Made by a program: the position numbers and the translations under genes. Positions 54,728 through 63,415 of a stretch of DNA of 63,415 nucleotides are shown here, piece after piece. Positions within the stretch are counted from its first letter, which is position 1. Each line of letters opens with the position of its first letter. The notes under the pieces were generated by a model. The model was not told where the DNA came from. It was given only the letters and a program-made list of their open reading frames with translations, and searched no databases. The DNA comes from Deltaproteobacteria bacterium (GTDB lineage: Bacteria > Myxococcota_A > Polyangia > Haliangiales > Haliangiaceae), in NCBI GenBank assembly GCA_013812655.1, contig JACCTC010000440.1:1-63415 (forward strand), read 5' to 3'.

Positions 54728-55912
54728 GTGAGCGACGAGACCCGATGGATCCGCACGGCCGATGACCTCGACGACCTCGTGCACGAGCTCGCGCGCCACC
54801 GCGCGATCGGCTTCGACACCGAGGCCGACAGCCTGCACCACTACACCGAGAAGGTCTGCCTTCTCCAGCTGACGGCATTTGGCGGGCCGTCGTGGCTTGT
54901 CGATCCACTGGCGCTCGAAGACCTCTCGTCGCTGGCACCGATCTTCGCGGATCCGACGGTGCTCAAGGTGGTCCACGGCGGCGACAACGATGTCACGACG
55001 ATGCGCCGCGACTTCGGGTTCACGTTCCGGACGCTGTTCGACACCTCGGTCGCGGGCCGGCTGCTCGGCGATACCGAGCTCGGCTTGCAGGCGATGGTGC
55101 GCAACGAGCTCGGCATCGAGCTCACCAAGGGCAGCCAGAAGGACGACTGGTCGAAGCGTCCGCTGACCTCGAAGCAAGAGGCCTACGCCCTCGCCGACGT
55201 CGCGTACCTCATGGAGCTCGCGGCGCGGCTCACCGCTCGGCTCGCGGCCGCGGAACGTACCGAGTGGGCGCGCGAGGAGTTCGCGGTGCTCGAGAGCTTG
55301 CCGCCGGCGAAGAAGCGCTCCGGTCCCGACGAGTTCCGGCGGATCAAGGGCTCCGCGAAGCTGTCCCGCCGGCAGCAGGCGGTACTTCGCGAGCTGTATG
55401 CGTGGCGTGAGGAGCGCGCGGCGGCCGCGGATCGCCCGCCATTCAAGATCGTCGGCCCCGAGGTCTTGCTCGAGCTCGCCGAACAATCGCCGACGACGGC
55501 CGACGAGGTCGCGCGTGCGCTGTCGTCGTACTCGCGACAGTCCGGACAGGTCGAGGTAGTGCTCGCCGCCATCGAGCGCGGGCTCGCGATGCCCGAGGCC
55601 GAGCTACCGACTCGCGAACCGCGCGAGCACAAGTCGATCTCGGCGGCGGCACACCGACGCTTCGATGCGTTGCGGACCTGGCGTGACGAGCAAGCGACGC
55701 GCACCGGGCTGGATCCATCGATCGTCCTGCCGCTGCGCCTCATCGAGCGCCTGGCGCTTGCCGCACCACAGACGCTCGCCGAGCTTGCCGAGGTCGAGGG
55801 CGTACGGCGCTGGCGGGTGGCCGAGTGGGGTACGGCGCTGCTCGCGACCTGCGCCGCACGACAGCAAGACCTCGGGCTGGCCTCCTCCGGTCCGTCGCTG
55901 ACTGCCCGGTGA
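54728..55912 (+). CDS. rnd: RNase D-like 3'-5' exonuclease with HRDC domains
   Basis: A 394-residue protein. The DEDDy exonuclease domain (about 5-180) has AIGFDTEADS (D, E), VVHGGDNDVTTM (D) and EAYALADVAYLMEL (Y-x3-D). Two HRDC domains follow (RRQQAVLRELYAWREERAAA and RFDALRTWRDEQATRTGLDP). RNase D trims tRNA 3' ends. Length and domain order are those of E. coli RNase D. It starts at GTG 54728, 27 bp after the KaiBC-operon kinase, and may be read through from it. Confidence 0.9.
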   Translation: MSDETRWIRTADDLDDLVHELARHRAIGFDTEADSLHHYTEKVCLLQLTAFGGPSWLVDPLALEDLSSLAPIFADPTVLKVVHGGDNDVTTMRRDFGFTFRTLFDTSVAGRLLGDTELGLQAMVRNELGIELTKGSQKDDWSKRPLTSKQEAYALADVAYLMELAARLTARLAAAERTEWAREEFAVLESLPPAKKRSGPDEFRRIKGSAKLSRRQQAVLRELYAWREERAAAADRPPFKIVGPEVLLELAEQSPTTADEVARALSSYSRQSGQVEVVLAAIERGLAMPEAELPTREPREHKSISAAAHRRFDALRTWRDEQATRTGLDPSIVLPLRLIERLALAAPQTLAELAEVEGVRRWRVAEWGTALLATCAARQQDLGLASSGPSLTAR

Positions 55913-55930
55913 TGCGCTCGTTTACGTGTT

Positions 55931-56010
55931 TGATACGCGCCTGATACGCGCCTGATTACCCCAGAAGCACCCCAAAGCCTCGCTCGGCGCCTCACATCGG
56001 CGCCTCACAT
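55931..56010. repeat. Two short tandem duplications upstream of a receiver gene
   Basis: TGATACGCGCC is duplicated at 55931-55941 and 55942-55952, and CGGCGCCTCACAT at 55985-55997 and 55998-56010. Both lie in the leader of the receiver gene that starts at 56073. They may be slippage products or paired regulator sites. Confidence 0.6.
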
Positions 56011-56072
56011 CGGCGATCGACGAATGTTTCGCTGTGAACCGCGGCCGGACGGCGCCACAATGGCCACGCACC

Positions 56073-56510
56073 GTGAACCCCATCGCCAGGCTGCGCCGCG
56101 TCGAGCGCGCAAGAGCGGAAGTCTCGTTCACGATCCTGATCGTCGAAGACGACGTGGAGTACGCATCCGAGCTCGCAGCAGCTCTCGAGCACGATGGTGC
56201 CGACACCCTCACCGCGCACACCTGCATCGACGGTGTCCGGCTCGCGCACGAGCATCGCCCGGATGCCGTGCTCCTCGATCTCGGACTACCCGATGGACAC
56301 GGCTACGAGGTCGCGCGTGCGCTGCGCAACGAGTGTCTCGCGCCCGAGGCGGCAGTCGTGGTGCTGACCGCGTCGGCGATTCGCGATCTGGCGCCCGCCG
56401 AAACCATCGGCGTCGATCTGATACTGAACAAGCCAGTCGATCCCGACTTGCTCGGCGGACTCCTCCGGCACGTCCACGCGCAGCGCAAGCGCAAGTCCTC
56501 GACCCGGTAG
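56073..56510 (+). CDS. Single-domain response regulator
   Basis: About 145 residues from GTG 56073 (the frame is open to 56034). A receiver with acidic pair in ILIVEDDVEYA, phospho-acceptor Asp in AVLLDLGLPDGHG, Thr/Ser in VVLTAS and Lys in LILNKPVD. No output domain follows, so it likely passes phosphate in a relay or binds a partner. It is preceded by tandem duplications and separated from the RNase D gene by 120 bp. It could serve the hybrid kinase 1.4 kb upstream; that link is speculative. Confidence 0.85.
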   Translation: MNPIARLRRVERARAEVSFTILIVEDDVEYASELAAALEHDGADTLTAHTCIDGVRLAHEHRPDAVLLDLGLPDGHGYEVARALRNECLAPEAAVVVLTASAIRDLAPAETIGVDLILNKPVDPDLLGGLLRHVHAQRKRKSSTR

Positions 56511-56565
56511 GACTCCGCGAACCGTGCGTCCGCTGGCGTCGCCTCGCTGAAGCCGACGCGGACGT

Positions 56566-58128
56566 TCAGGGATACGTGTACCCGCCCGAGATCCCGAGTG
56601 GGATCCCGAGCGCCCAGAAGCCGAGCAGGAACGCGGTCCAGAGCACCAGGAAGCTCAGCGAGTACGGCAGCATGATCGCGGTCAGCGTGCCGATTCCCGT
56701 TCGCTTGACGTACCTCTGCGCGAACGCGACGACGAGGGGAAAGTACGGCATCAGGGGTGTGATGATGTTCGTGGTCGAGTCGCCGACGCGATAGGACGCC
56801 TGGGTAAACTCGGGAGAGATCCCCAGCTGCATCAGCATCGGCACGAAGATCGGCGCGAGCAGTGCCCACTTCGCGCTCGCTGATCCGATCAGCAAATTGA
56901 CCGTGGCACACAGCAGGATGATCCCGATGATCGTCACGGGGGGGGGAAAGTTCGCTGCCTTCAAGGCGCTGGCGCCCTCGACGGCGAGCAACGCCCCGAG
57001 GTTGCTCTTGTTGAACGCGTAGATGAACAGCGAGGCAAAGAATGCCATCACCAGGTAGTAGCCCATCGAGCTCATCGCCTTCGCCATGGCCTTCACCACG
57101 TCGCGATGACTCTGGAAGGTGCCGGAGACGAACCCGTGCACGATGCCGGGAATCAGGAACAACAGAAAGATCAGCGGCACGATCGACTGCATCAGCGGCG
57201 CCTTGAAGTCCGTGACAGTCCCGTTCGGAGCGCGCAGCGCCGACCCGGCGGGCAAGACCAGAACGACCAGCACGCCGATGCCGACCAGCATCGCAGCCCC
57301 ACCAGCGAGGAGACCGCGTCGCTGCGCGGGCGTCATCGGGTCGAACGTCGGCAGGTCCTCCACGTCAGCATCCACCGGGGTCTTGCGCAGGCGCGGTTCG
57401 ATGATGCGATCGGTGATGAACCAGCCGACGAGCACGATCAGGAGCGTCGAGGCGGCGGTGAATGTCCAGTTCGAGAGCGGGTTGACGAGGCGGTCGGGAT
57501 TGATCAGCGCAGCGGCTTCCTGGGTCAGGCCCGCGAGCAGTGGATCGATTCCGGACGGGATCGGATTGGCGCTGAAGCCACCGGAGACCCCCGCGAATGC
57601 CGCCGCGATCCCCGCGAGTGGGTGGCGTCCGGCAGCGTAGAAGATCACCGCGCCGAGCGGGATCACGAGCACGTAGCCGGCGTCGGCGGCGGTGTGGCTG
57701 ATCGCCGCGACGAAGATCACCATCGGCGTCAGCAGCTTGCGCGGCGTGAATGACAGCAGGCCCTTGAGACCCGCGTTGATGAAGCCGCTGGACTCGGCGA
57801 CGCCGACGCCGAGCAACGCGACGAGCACGACGCCGAGCGGATGAAAGCTCGTGAACGTCTTGAGCATGTCCGAGAGGAACTGCGCGAGGGCGGTTCCGGT
57901 GACCTGGCTCTCCACCGTCCTCGGGACCGGACCGTCCTTGCTCATCACCTCGAAGGTCGTGCCGTCGAGCAGCGCCGAGACGAGCCACACGACTATGAGC
58001 GCGTACACGAACAGCAGTGCCGGATCGGGTAAGCGGTTCCCGGCGCGCTCGATCAGATCGAGCAGACGCCCACCTAGAGATGGCTTCTCCGCAGCTTTCG
58101 GTTCGGGCTCGGACATCGGGCGAACCAT
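56566..58128 (-). CDS. AbgT-family transporter
   Basis: About 520 residues from ATG 58128, chosen because GGGAG lies nine bases upstream; ATG 58116 lacks one. There are roughly 11-12 transmembrane helices with AbgT-family stretches: IERAGNRLPDPALLFVYAL, FTSFHPLGVVLVALLGVGVAESSG, HTAADAGYVLVIPLGA, IGSASAKWALLAPIFVPM and SPEFTQASYRVGDSTTNIITP. Members import p-aminobenzoyl-glutamate or export sulphonamides. A run of nine G bases (56938-56946) encodes three prolines. It converges on the receiver gene. Confidence 0.9.
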   Translation of the reverse strand: MVRPMSEPEPKAAEKPSLGGRLLDLIERAGNRLPDPALLFVYALIVVWLVSALLDGTTFEVMSKDGPVPRTVESQVTGTALAQFLSDMLKTFTSFHPLGVVLVALLGVGVAESSGFINAGLKGLLSFTPRKLLTPMVIFVAAISHTAADAGYVLVIPLGAVIFYAAGRHPLAGIAAAFAGVSGGFSANPIPSGIDPLLAGLTQEAAALINPDRLVNPLSNWTFTAASTLLIVLVGWFITDRIIEPRLRKTPVDADVEDLPTFDPMTPAQRRGLLAGGAAMLVGIGVLVVLVLPAGSALRAPNGTVTDFKAPLMQSIVPLIFLLFLIPGIVHGFVSGTFQSHRDVVKAMAKAMSSMGYYLVMAFFASLFIYAFNKSNLGALLAVEGASALKAANFPPPVTIIGIILLCATVNLLIGSASAKWALLAPIFVPMLMQLGISPEFTQASYRVGDSTTNIITPLMPYFPLVVAFAQRYVKRTGIGTLTAIMLPYSLSFLVLWTAFLLGFWALGIPLGISGGYTYP

Positions 58129-58270
58129 AGTGAAGATCTCCCGCTCATCGCCAGCGGATCTGCCCTTTACGCAACAGCCTTCGGGTGCCCGTACCGGTCC
58201 GAGGCTCGGACGGGGCCCTACGCAATGTTCTTGATCGCGTGCTGGCTCTCGCGATGCATCCCCTCGCGGC

Positions 58271-59245
58271 ATGAGACCATTCAGCCGAGAAGCCGTCGTA
58301 GATCGTCGTCAACCACAGATGCGCTGGGGCGCCGTGCTGGCCGGTACCGTGTTCGCGATCGGTCTGTGGGCACTCCTGCAAACGATCGGAATGGGCATAG
58401 GCCTCGCCGCCGTGGACACCGACGACGCCGGTAATCTTCGCGGAATTGGCATCGGCACCGGCGTCTGGACGCTGGTGGCGCCGCTGATCGCGATGTTCTT
58501 CGGCGCCATGCTCGCCGGACGCCTGGCGAACACGCGCGAGGCGAGCGTCGGTGCGATGCACGGCGGTGTCTTGTGGGCGCTCACGTCCGCCGTCGGACTG
58601 TGGGCCACGATCTCGATCGTCACGATGGTCGCATCCGGGGTCACGCGCGCCGGTGGCGCGGCGCTCGGCGCTGGCTCTTCCGCTGTCTCTGGCGCGCTCG
58701 GTGCCGGCACGAGCGCCGATCCGCTGTCGGCGCTCGGCATCGACGAGCAAGACCTGCTTGGCCCGATCAACGAGCGGCTGCAGCAGCAGGGCAAGCCGAG
58801 GATCACCGCCGACGGGCTGCGCGCCACGCTCCGCAGCTCGGCCCAGCGTGCGGTGCGCGAGGGCCGCTTCGATCGCTCGCTGTTCGAGCAGGAGCTCGCG
58901 CGTAATACTGCGCTGACTCGCGATGACGTTCGCGAGCTCTCCCAACAAATTAGCGATCGCTACGACAGCGCGATGGGCCAGGCGCGCGACCAGATCGGCG
59001 AGATCGGCGGGAAAGCCCAGACCGCCGCGCTGACAGCAGCCGACGCGACTGGCAAGGCGCTGCTCTGGGGCGGCCTCATGTTCCTGCTCGCCCTCGGTGC
59101 TGCGGCCGGCGGCGGCGCGCTCGGTGCCCGCATCAGCTCGCGGCGCGACGATGACGATCGCACGCGCGGCGCGGTTGCGGCCGTCCCGGTGGTGCCCACG
59201 CCTGTCGTGACGCGCAACCCCGACGACCGGTTCATCACGCCGTGA
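58271..59245 (+). CDS. Hypothetical membrane protein with a helical soluble domain
   Basis: A 324-residue protein with four likely transmembrane helices: three near the N-terminus (WGAVLAGTVFAIGLWALL; WTLVAPLIAMFFGAMLAG; GGVLWALTSAVGLWATISIV) and one near 265-285 (WGGLMFLLALGAAAGGGALG). Between them is an Ala/Gly/Gln-rich helical region (about 120-250), with QQISDRYDSAMGQARDQIGE resembling a coiled coil. No family is recognised. It diverges from the AbgT-family gene. Confidence 0.75.
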   Translation: MRPFSREAVVDRRQPQMRWGAVLAGTVFAIGLWALLQTIGMGIGLAAVDTDDAGNLRGIGIGTGVWTLVAPLIAMFFGAMLAGRLANTREASVGAMHGGVLWALTSAVGLWATISIVTMVASGVTRAGGAALGAGSSAVSGALGAGTSADPLSALGIDEQDLLGPINERLQQQGKPRITADGLRATLRSSAQRAVREGRFDRSLFEQELARNTALTRDDVRELSQQISDRYDSAMGQARDQIGEIGGKAQTAALTAADATGKALLWGGLMFLLALGAAAGGGALGARISSRRDDDDRTRGAVAAVPVVPTPVVTRNPDDRFITP

Positions 59246-59454
59246 CTCTGTGGTTCCGGCTACGGCGATGCGCCGAAACGCGCTGCGCACGGTGACGCCG
59301 GTATTGCGCAGCTGTAGCGCGATCTCGTGTCGCTCGACGACTCGTGACGAGATCTGCTGGTCGTAGCAACGTGCGCCCGGGTCGCGCCCATCAACGCGAC
59401 GAGCCTGGACAGGACAGGGAGCTTCGAGGAATCGAGCTAAGCTGCAAGCATCAG

Positions 59455-60336
59455 ATGCCGCGCACCCGGACGCTCGAGACCGCTGGTGGGCATTCAGGAT
59501 CTCGCAAACCAGGACGTTCGAGTCTGATCTTCGTCGCGATGCTGATCGCCATCGGGGGGATCGGTTGGCTCGATGTCGTCACCGGTGCCGAGATCGGAAT
59601 GTCCTTGTTCTATCTCGCGCCTGTCGCCGTCACAGCGTGGTTCGTCGGTCTACGGCCGGGCATTGCGCTCGCAGTGGTTGCGGCGTCTGCATGGTACGCA
59701 TCGGACCTGACGTGGCATGCGGAGACGATTGCGATCTCGAGCTGGAACGGGTTTACGCGCCTCGCGATTTATGTGGGCACCTCGGTCCTGCTGTCCCTCC
59801 TGCACGCGGATCGTCGTCGCTTGCACGCGCTGTTGTCATCGGCCGAGCAGAGTGCGCGCACGGACCCTCTCACCGGGCTGGCCAACAGCCGTTCATTTTA
59901 CGAGCGACTCCGCGACGAGCTCCCGCGGTTGCAACGCCGGCCATCGGTGGCGACGCTGGCCTATCTCGATGTCGACAACTTCAAGCGCGTCAACGATCAA
60001 CTAGGCCATGCCGTCGGCGACGTGGTGCTGAAGTCGATCGCGGATGCACTGCGAGCCAGCCTTCGCGCTGGTGATTTCGCGGCTCGCCTCGGCGGGGATG
60101 AGTTCGCGATCGTGCTCTGGGATACGAACCTCGAAAACGCAGAGTCGGTCGCCGCACGGATCGTCGCCGCGGTGGAACACATCGCGGAGCAGTATCCAGG
60201 CACTGGCCTGGGTTCGAGCATCGGCCTCTCGGAGCTCGATCCCGCGAAGGACGTCGAAGCCGCGCTCCGAGCTGCGGACGCCGCGATGTACGCCATCAAG
60301 TCGCGACGAAAGGCAGACAAGTCTCGTCACGCGTGA
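59455..60336 (+). CDS. Membrane-bound diguanylate cyclase
   Basis: From ATG 59455, 293 residues. Three or four transmembrane helices at the N-terminus (LIFVAMLIAIGGIGWLDV, MSLFYLAPVAVTAWFVG, IALAVVAASAWYAS, LAIYVGTSVLLSLLH) precede a GGDEF domain beginning DPLTGLANSRSFYERL. The active site is canonical GGDEF (G213-F217), and an RxxD inhibitory-site motif (RAGD) lies five residues before it, so regulated c-di-GMP synthesis is expected. The open frame upstream of 59455 is not coding in character. Confidence 0.92.
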   Translation: MPRTRTLETAGGHSGSRKPGRSSLIFVAMLIAIGGIGWLDVVTGAEIGMSLFYLAPVAVTAWFVGLRPGIALAVVAASAWYASDLTWHAETIAISSWNGFTRLAIYVGTSVLLSLLHADRRRLHALLSSAEQSARTDPLTGLANSRSFYERLRDELPRLQRRPSVATLAYLDVDNFKRVNDQLGHAVGDVVLKSIADALRASLRAGDFAARLGGDEFAIVLWDTNLENAESVAARIVAAVEHIAEQYPGTGLGSSIGLSELDPAKDVEAALRAADAAMYAIKSRRKADKSRHA

Positions 60337-60408
60337 TGCTCGACGATGAGGTTCGTCCACGTCATCCGCGGCGGCGGCGGCGTGCGGACGCCGCGCACAT
60401 CTGCTCCG

Positions 60409-60894
60409 TCAGCGCCGGCCGAACCGGCTCTTGCGCACCATGGGCTTGCGCGGCGTGCTCGCCGCGACCAGCAACAGCTCCATGAACGCGACGCCGAACA
60501 GCGCGACCGGGAGCCACGACGTGCCAGCCATCAGCATCACCAGGATCGCTGCGAGCAGCGCGACGAGCACGCCGGCGGCGGCGGCGACATGACGGCCGCG
60601 CGGGTGATGCAGCACGAGCATGATCGCGGCGATCACCTGGGTCGCGCCGACCACGACGAGGATCATGGCGAGGGCGCGAAACGAGAGCGGCGAGCCGGCG
60701 AGTAGATTGTCCGAGAGCCGCACGCTGCCGCCATCACCACGTACCAACACCATGGTGCCGATCGCGATCAAGCCGACCGCCGCTGCCGCGAGGACACCGA
60801 TCAAGGCGTGGCGCGGTCCGCGGATCTCGACGCGCTTGCGCTGCTGGTCGGGGCGGGACCCGCCCTTGTCATGCGGTCGTGTGGAGGCGGTCAT
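60409..60894 (-). CDS. Small four-helix membrane protein
   Basis: A 161-residue protein from ATG 60894 with four transmembrane helices (ALIGVLAAAAVGLIAIGTMV; ALAMILVVVGATQVIAAIM; VAAAAGVLVALLAAILVML; LPVALFGVAFMELLLVAA) and basic ends (RKPMVRKSRFGRR). No motif was recognised, and the helices are short and Ala/Val-rich. The longer open frame upstream is shadow of the next gene. Confidence 0.7.
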   Translation of the reverse strand: MTASTRPHDKGGSRPDQQRKRVEIRGPRHALIGVLAAAAVGLIAIGTMVLVRGDGGSVRLSDNLLAGSPLSFRALAMILVVVGATQVIAAIMLVLHHPRGRHVAAAAGVLVALLAAILVMLMAGTSWLPVALFGVAFMELLLVAASTPRKPMVRKSRFGRR

Positions 60895-60944
60895 ACGACC
60901 GCTTATAGCCGAGGCTTGGTCGCGACATCGGTGAATGAGGACGA

Positions 60945-62168
60945 TCAACCCTTGCCGCGTCTGGCATCGCGCTCGGCCTGGAGCCCGACGACGCGCTTCT
61001 CGGCGTAGTCCGCCCACGCCTTCTGATCGTGGCCGTGCTCGGGCTCCCAGGTCTTCGCGATCTCGTAGCCCCCGAGGTCCGTGGTGTGGCCGGGCACCTC
61101 GTCGCGCAGGTGACGGATCAGCGCGGCGAGCGCTTCCCAGAGGCGCGACCGACTGCGCTCGAACTCGCCATAGACGTCGTGAAACTGGCTGTCGGGCGTC
61201 GTGTCGTCCTCCATCGCGAGGACTCGTAGCCTCGGGTAGATCGTGTCGACGGCGGCCGCCGCCGTGCGGATGTCGGCGATCACGCGGGCCGCGCGGCCTC
61301 GATCGGCGGCGACATCGAGCTTGGCCTCCTCGAGGCCCGCGTACTTGAGCGCGACGCCCGGCACTTCCCGGAACTGGTGAGCGGACAGGAACTTGTCGCT
61401 CTTGGTCGCCATCACCTTCTGCACGCCCTTCCCCGCCTTGCCGATGTCGCCGAGGTGAAGGATGAGCGCGGCCGGCGAGTAGATCGCCTGACCCTTCGGA
61501 ATGACGGTCGGGATCCCCTCGACGATCTGCAGCGTGCCCGACCCGACGCCCATCATCGGGTTTGTCGGATCCCAGTGGAGATCGTGATCGCCATCGGCTT
61601 TCGAGAGCCCGACGTGCATGCCCGGCGCGCCTGCACCGGTGTTGCTGCGAAACCATTCGTACTGCTCACCGCCGGGATGCTCCTTCGCGACGAACGACTG
61701 GATGTCGCGACCCCATCGACCCTCGGCCAGCGCCGGCTTCCCCGCGGCGAGGAACTTGATGCCGAACGATCCGGGATGCGTGTAGACGTCGGAGATGGTC
61801 TGGACCGCGTCCCACAGGCCCAGGCCCTTGGCACCGCGCACGACCTGGACGAGCGTGTGGAGCTCCTGAGTGCCGAGCCCATCCATCGTGTCCCAGAACT
61901 TCTCGTCGCCGAGGTCGGCCACGCCGGATAGCCGGCCCTGCCTGGCGAGCGTGCCGAACAACACCTGGCGCGACAGCCAGAGCTTCTCGACGAGGTCGTG
62001 ATCGAGCGAGGCGTACTTCGCGGGCGTCGGCGGGCGTCCCAAAGATGCCTCCATCGACCCGGTCAGCGTGGCCTTGCCGGGCGCCTGGTTGCCGCCCGTC
62101 AGCTTGTTGTAGGCGACGTCGACCAGCGACCCGCCACCGACCTTTTTCTGGTCCTCGAAGAAGCCCAT
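60945..62168 (-). CDS. Unrecognised 407-residue protein
   Basis: A mostly polar, soluble-looking protein with no signal peptide or transmembrane helix. It opens MGFFEDQKKVGGGSLVDVAY and then has NQAPGKATLTGSMEASLG, a PGK-x-TLT type motif seen at the start of secreted or injected effector-like proteins in Myxococcota (a recollection, not a search). The middle has an Asp/Gly-rich stretch ADGDHDLHWDPTNPMMGVG, and the C-terminal 120 residues are helical and charged (EEAKLDVAADRGRAARVI, KRVVGLQAERDARRGKG). No enzymatic motif could be identified. Confidence 0.75.
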   Translation of the reverse strand: MGFFEDQKKVGGGSLVDVAYNKLTGGNQAPGKATLTGSMEASLGRPPTPAKYASLDHDLVEKLWLSRQVLFGTLARQGRLSGVADLGDEKFWDTMDGLGTQELHTLVQVVRGAKGLGLWDAVQTISDVYTHPGSFGIKFLAAGKPALAEGRWGRDIQSFVAKEHPGGEQYEWFRSNTGAGAPGMHVGLSKADGDHDLHWDPTNPMMGVGSGTLQIVEGIPTVIPKGQAIYSPAALILHLGDIGKAGKGVQKVMATKSDKFLSAHQFREVPGVALKYAGLEEAKLDVAADRGRAARVIADIRTAAAAVDTIYPRLRVLAMEDDTTPDSQFHDVYGEFERSRSRLWEALAALIRHLRDEVPGHTTDLGGYEIAKTWEPEHGHDQKAWADYAEKRVVGLQAERDARRGKG

Positions 62169-62354
62169 CGCTCGATGCTACTGCGGGTTTGACCAGATCA
62201 TGTTGCCTCACGGAGGGCTGATGCGGACCCAGCTGGGGTCACCTGTGCCCATCGCGGCCGGCACGATCGGAGGCTACAGACCCGGTGGCGGATCGCGTTA
62301 GCCCTTGATCCGGCGGGCGCCACGGGCGGTACGGCGCGTGCACCGAGTCCGGGC

Positions 62355-63415
62355 GTGATTCCCTCGCATAGCAGCGTGTCGGACGACACGGTCTCCGACG
62401 AGGTGATCGGGCTGGCTCTCGACGCCGGGCCGACTGGCTTCGATCACGATGGCCCGACGCAGGCCGCGTTCTACCCGTTCCCTGGTGAACAGATCGGCCG
62501 CTACATCCTGGGCGACAAACTCGCGCAGGGCTCGTTCGGGCTGGTGTTCGCCGCGCTCGATACCGAGCTCGATCGCCAGGTCGCGATCAAGATCCTGAAC
62601 CCCGACCACGCACACAACACCGACGTGCTCGGTCGCTTCCTGCAGGAAGCCAGCGCGACTGCCCGCATCGTGCATCCTGGCGTGGTGACGATGCTCGACT
62701 GCGGCCAGTACGACGGTGGCGCGTACATCGCCATGGATCTGCTCGATGGCTGCAGCCTCGCGGCGCGGCTCGCAGAGGACGGTCGACTGCTGCCCCACGA
62801 CGCCGTCGACATCGCGTGCCAGATCGCGTCGGCGCTGGACGCCGCGCACATGGCCGGTGTCCTCCATCGCGATCTCAAGCCGGACAACATCTTCCTGATC
62901 CCCGACCCCGCGATGACGAGCGGGGTTCGCGTGAAGATCCTCGATTTCGGGCTCGCGAAGCTCGAGACCGGTCGCCGCACGCTCATGCACAGCGTGTTCG
63001 GAACGCCGCGCTACATGTCGCCGGAACAGTGCCGGTCGTCGACCAGCGTCGACGCGCGCAGCGACATCTACTCGCTCGGCTGCATCCTGTTCGAGCTCAT
63101 CACCGGCGCGCCCCCGTTCGAGGGCGATCTCGCGGCGGTCGTCGAGGCGCATCACGACGGCGAGATCCCGCGCCCGTCGAGCTTCGCGTTCTGCTCGCCG
63201 CACCTCGACGAGCTCATCGTCATGATGCTCGCGAAGGATCCCGCGCGCCGGCCCGTCACGATGCGCGATGTCGAGCGCGCGCTCGCCACGCTGCCCGCAG
63301 GCCGCCTTGGCAGCAGCCGGACGATCACGTCGGAGCAAGCATCGACCGCGCGCGGCATCCTGCCGATCATGCGGCCCGCGATCGCGACTCCGCGCAGGTT
63401 GCCGCCTCCCGTGCC
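62355..63415 (+). CDS. Ser/Thr protein kinase (C-terminus cut by window edge)
   Basis: The frame from GTG 62355 is open to the window end. After about 50 N-terminal residues the kinase domain (about 55-315) has LAQGSFGLVFAA, the lysine in VAIKILNP, catalytic loop HRDLKPDN with H171, DFGLAKLET and GTPRYMSPEQ. All catalytic residues are present. A disordered Pro/Arg/Ser region begins near 320 (TARGILPIMRPAIATPRRL) and continues past the window, probably to a transmembrane segment or a sensor domain. It diverges from the unrecognised gene at 60945-62168. Confidence 0.9.
   Translation, partial: MIPSHSSVSDDTVSDEVIGLALDAGPTGFDHDGPTQAAFYPFPGEQIGRYILGDKLAQGSFGLVFAALDTELDRQVAIKILNPDHAHNTDVLGRFLQEASATARIVHPGVVTMLDCGQYDGGAYIAMDLLDGCSLAARLAEDGRLLPHDAVDIACQIASALDAAHMAGVLHRDLKPDNIFLIPDPAMTSGVRVKILDFGLAKLETGRRTLMHSVFGTPRYMSPEQCRSSTSVDARSDIYSLGCILFELITGAPPFEGDLAAVVEAHHDGEIPRPSSFAFCSPHLDELIVMMLAKDPARRPVTMRDVERALATLPAGRLGSSRTITSEQASTARGILPIMRPAIATPRRLPPPV

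Overview
The window is about 63 kb of very GC-rich DNA with dense, mostly well-spaced genes. Its content points to a myxobacterium-like member of Myxococcota (formerly Deltaproteobacteria): four Hanks-type Ser/Thr kinases, many response regulators and c-di-GMP proteins, an AgmX/PglI C-terminal-domain protein, TPR and beta-propeller lipoproteins, and high GC at third codon positions. This placement is an inference from gene content; no rRNA or marker phylogeny is available here.

Layout. 1-24.7 kb: chromosomal housekeeping and signalling genes. These are a Ser/Thr kinase cut by the left edge, a receiver plus degenerate GGDEF protein, an M16 peptidase, a sirtuin, a VapBC-type toxin-antitoxin pair, an RhlE-type helicase, a vWA protein, PhoH2, a second Ser/Thr kinase, an FtsB-like protein overlapping a membrane GAF-GAF-GGDEF diguanylate cyclase, a very unusual lipoprotein esterase, an MFS permease, an AgmX-like protein and a beta-propeller lipoprotein. 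24.7-33.2 kb: a tRNA-Ala(GGC) gene used as an integration site. A 4.6 kb element (24772-29379) is bounded by a 23-bp direct repeat of the tRNA 3' end and carries a tyrosine integrase broken by a frameshift, paired arm-site-like repeats at both ends, an NTF2-like protein, a frameshifted 2-phosphoglycerate kinase coupled to a HAD protein, and a candidate toxin-antitoxin pair. A third copy of the tRNA 3' end at 33137-33153, followed by a strong terminator, implies a second, older insertion (29380-33153) holding an HU-like gene, a sensor-type membrane Ser/Thr kinase and a lipoprotein. 33.2-45.6 kb: ion antiporters (KefB-like, NhaA), Pal, an HPF-like protein, a membrane phosphatase-superfamily protein, a SUKH protein, an outer-membrane barrel, a YdbS/YdbT pair and a lipoprotein.

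45.6-56.5 kb is a signalling island. Two histidine kinase genes are broken (one by a large internal deletion, one by a 1-base frameshift) and lie beside an NtrC-type regulator. That regulator diverges, across a perfect 21-bp dyad, from a tightly coupled five-gene operon: an atypical receiver with Glu in place of the phosphorylated Asp, a receiver-EAL c-di-GMP phosphodiesterase, KaiC, KaiB, and a PAS-PAS hybrid histidine kinase. This looks like a KaiA-less KaiBC timer or energy-sensing module tied directly to c-di-GMP turnover and phosphorelay, and it is the most interesting system here. An RNase D-like gene and another receiver follow.

56.5-63.4 kb: an AbgT-family transporter, small membrane proteins, a membrane diguanylate cyclase, an unrecognised 407-residue protein and a fourth Ser/Thr kinase cut by the right edge.

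The second highlight is the esterase at 16896-19277. The Ser-Asp-His part of its esterase-D-type domain lies N-terminal to the part that normally starts the fold, which suggests a natural circular permutation.
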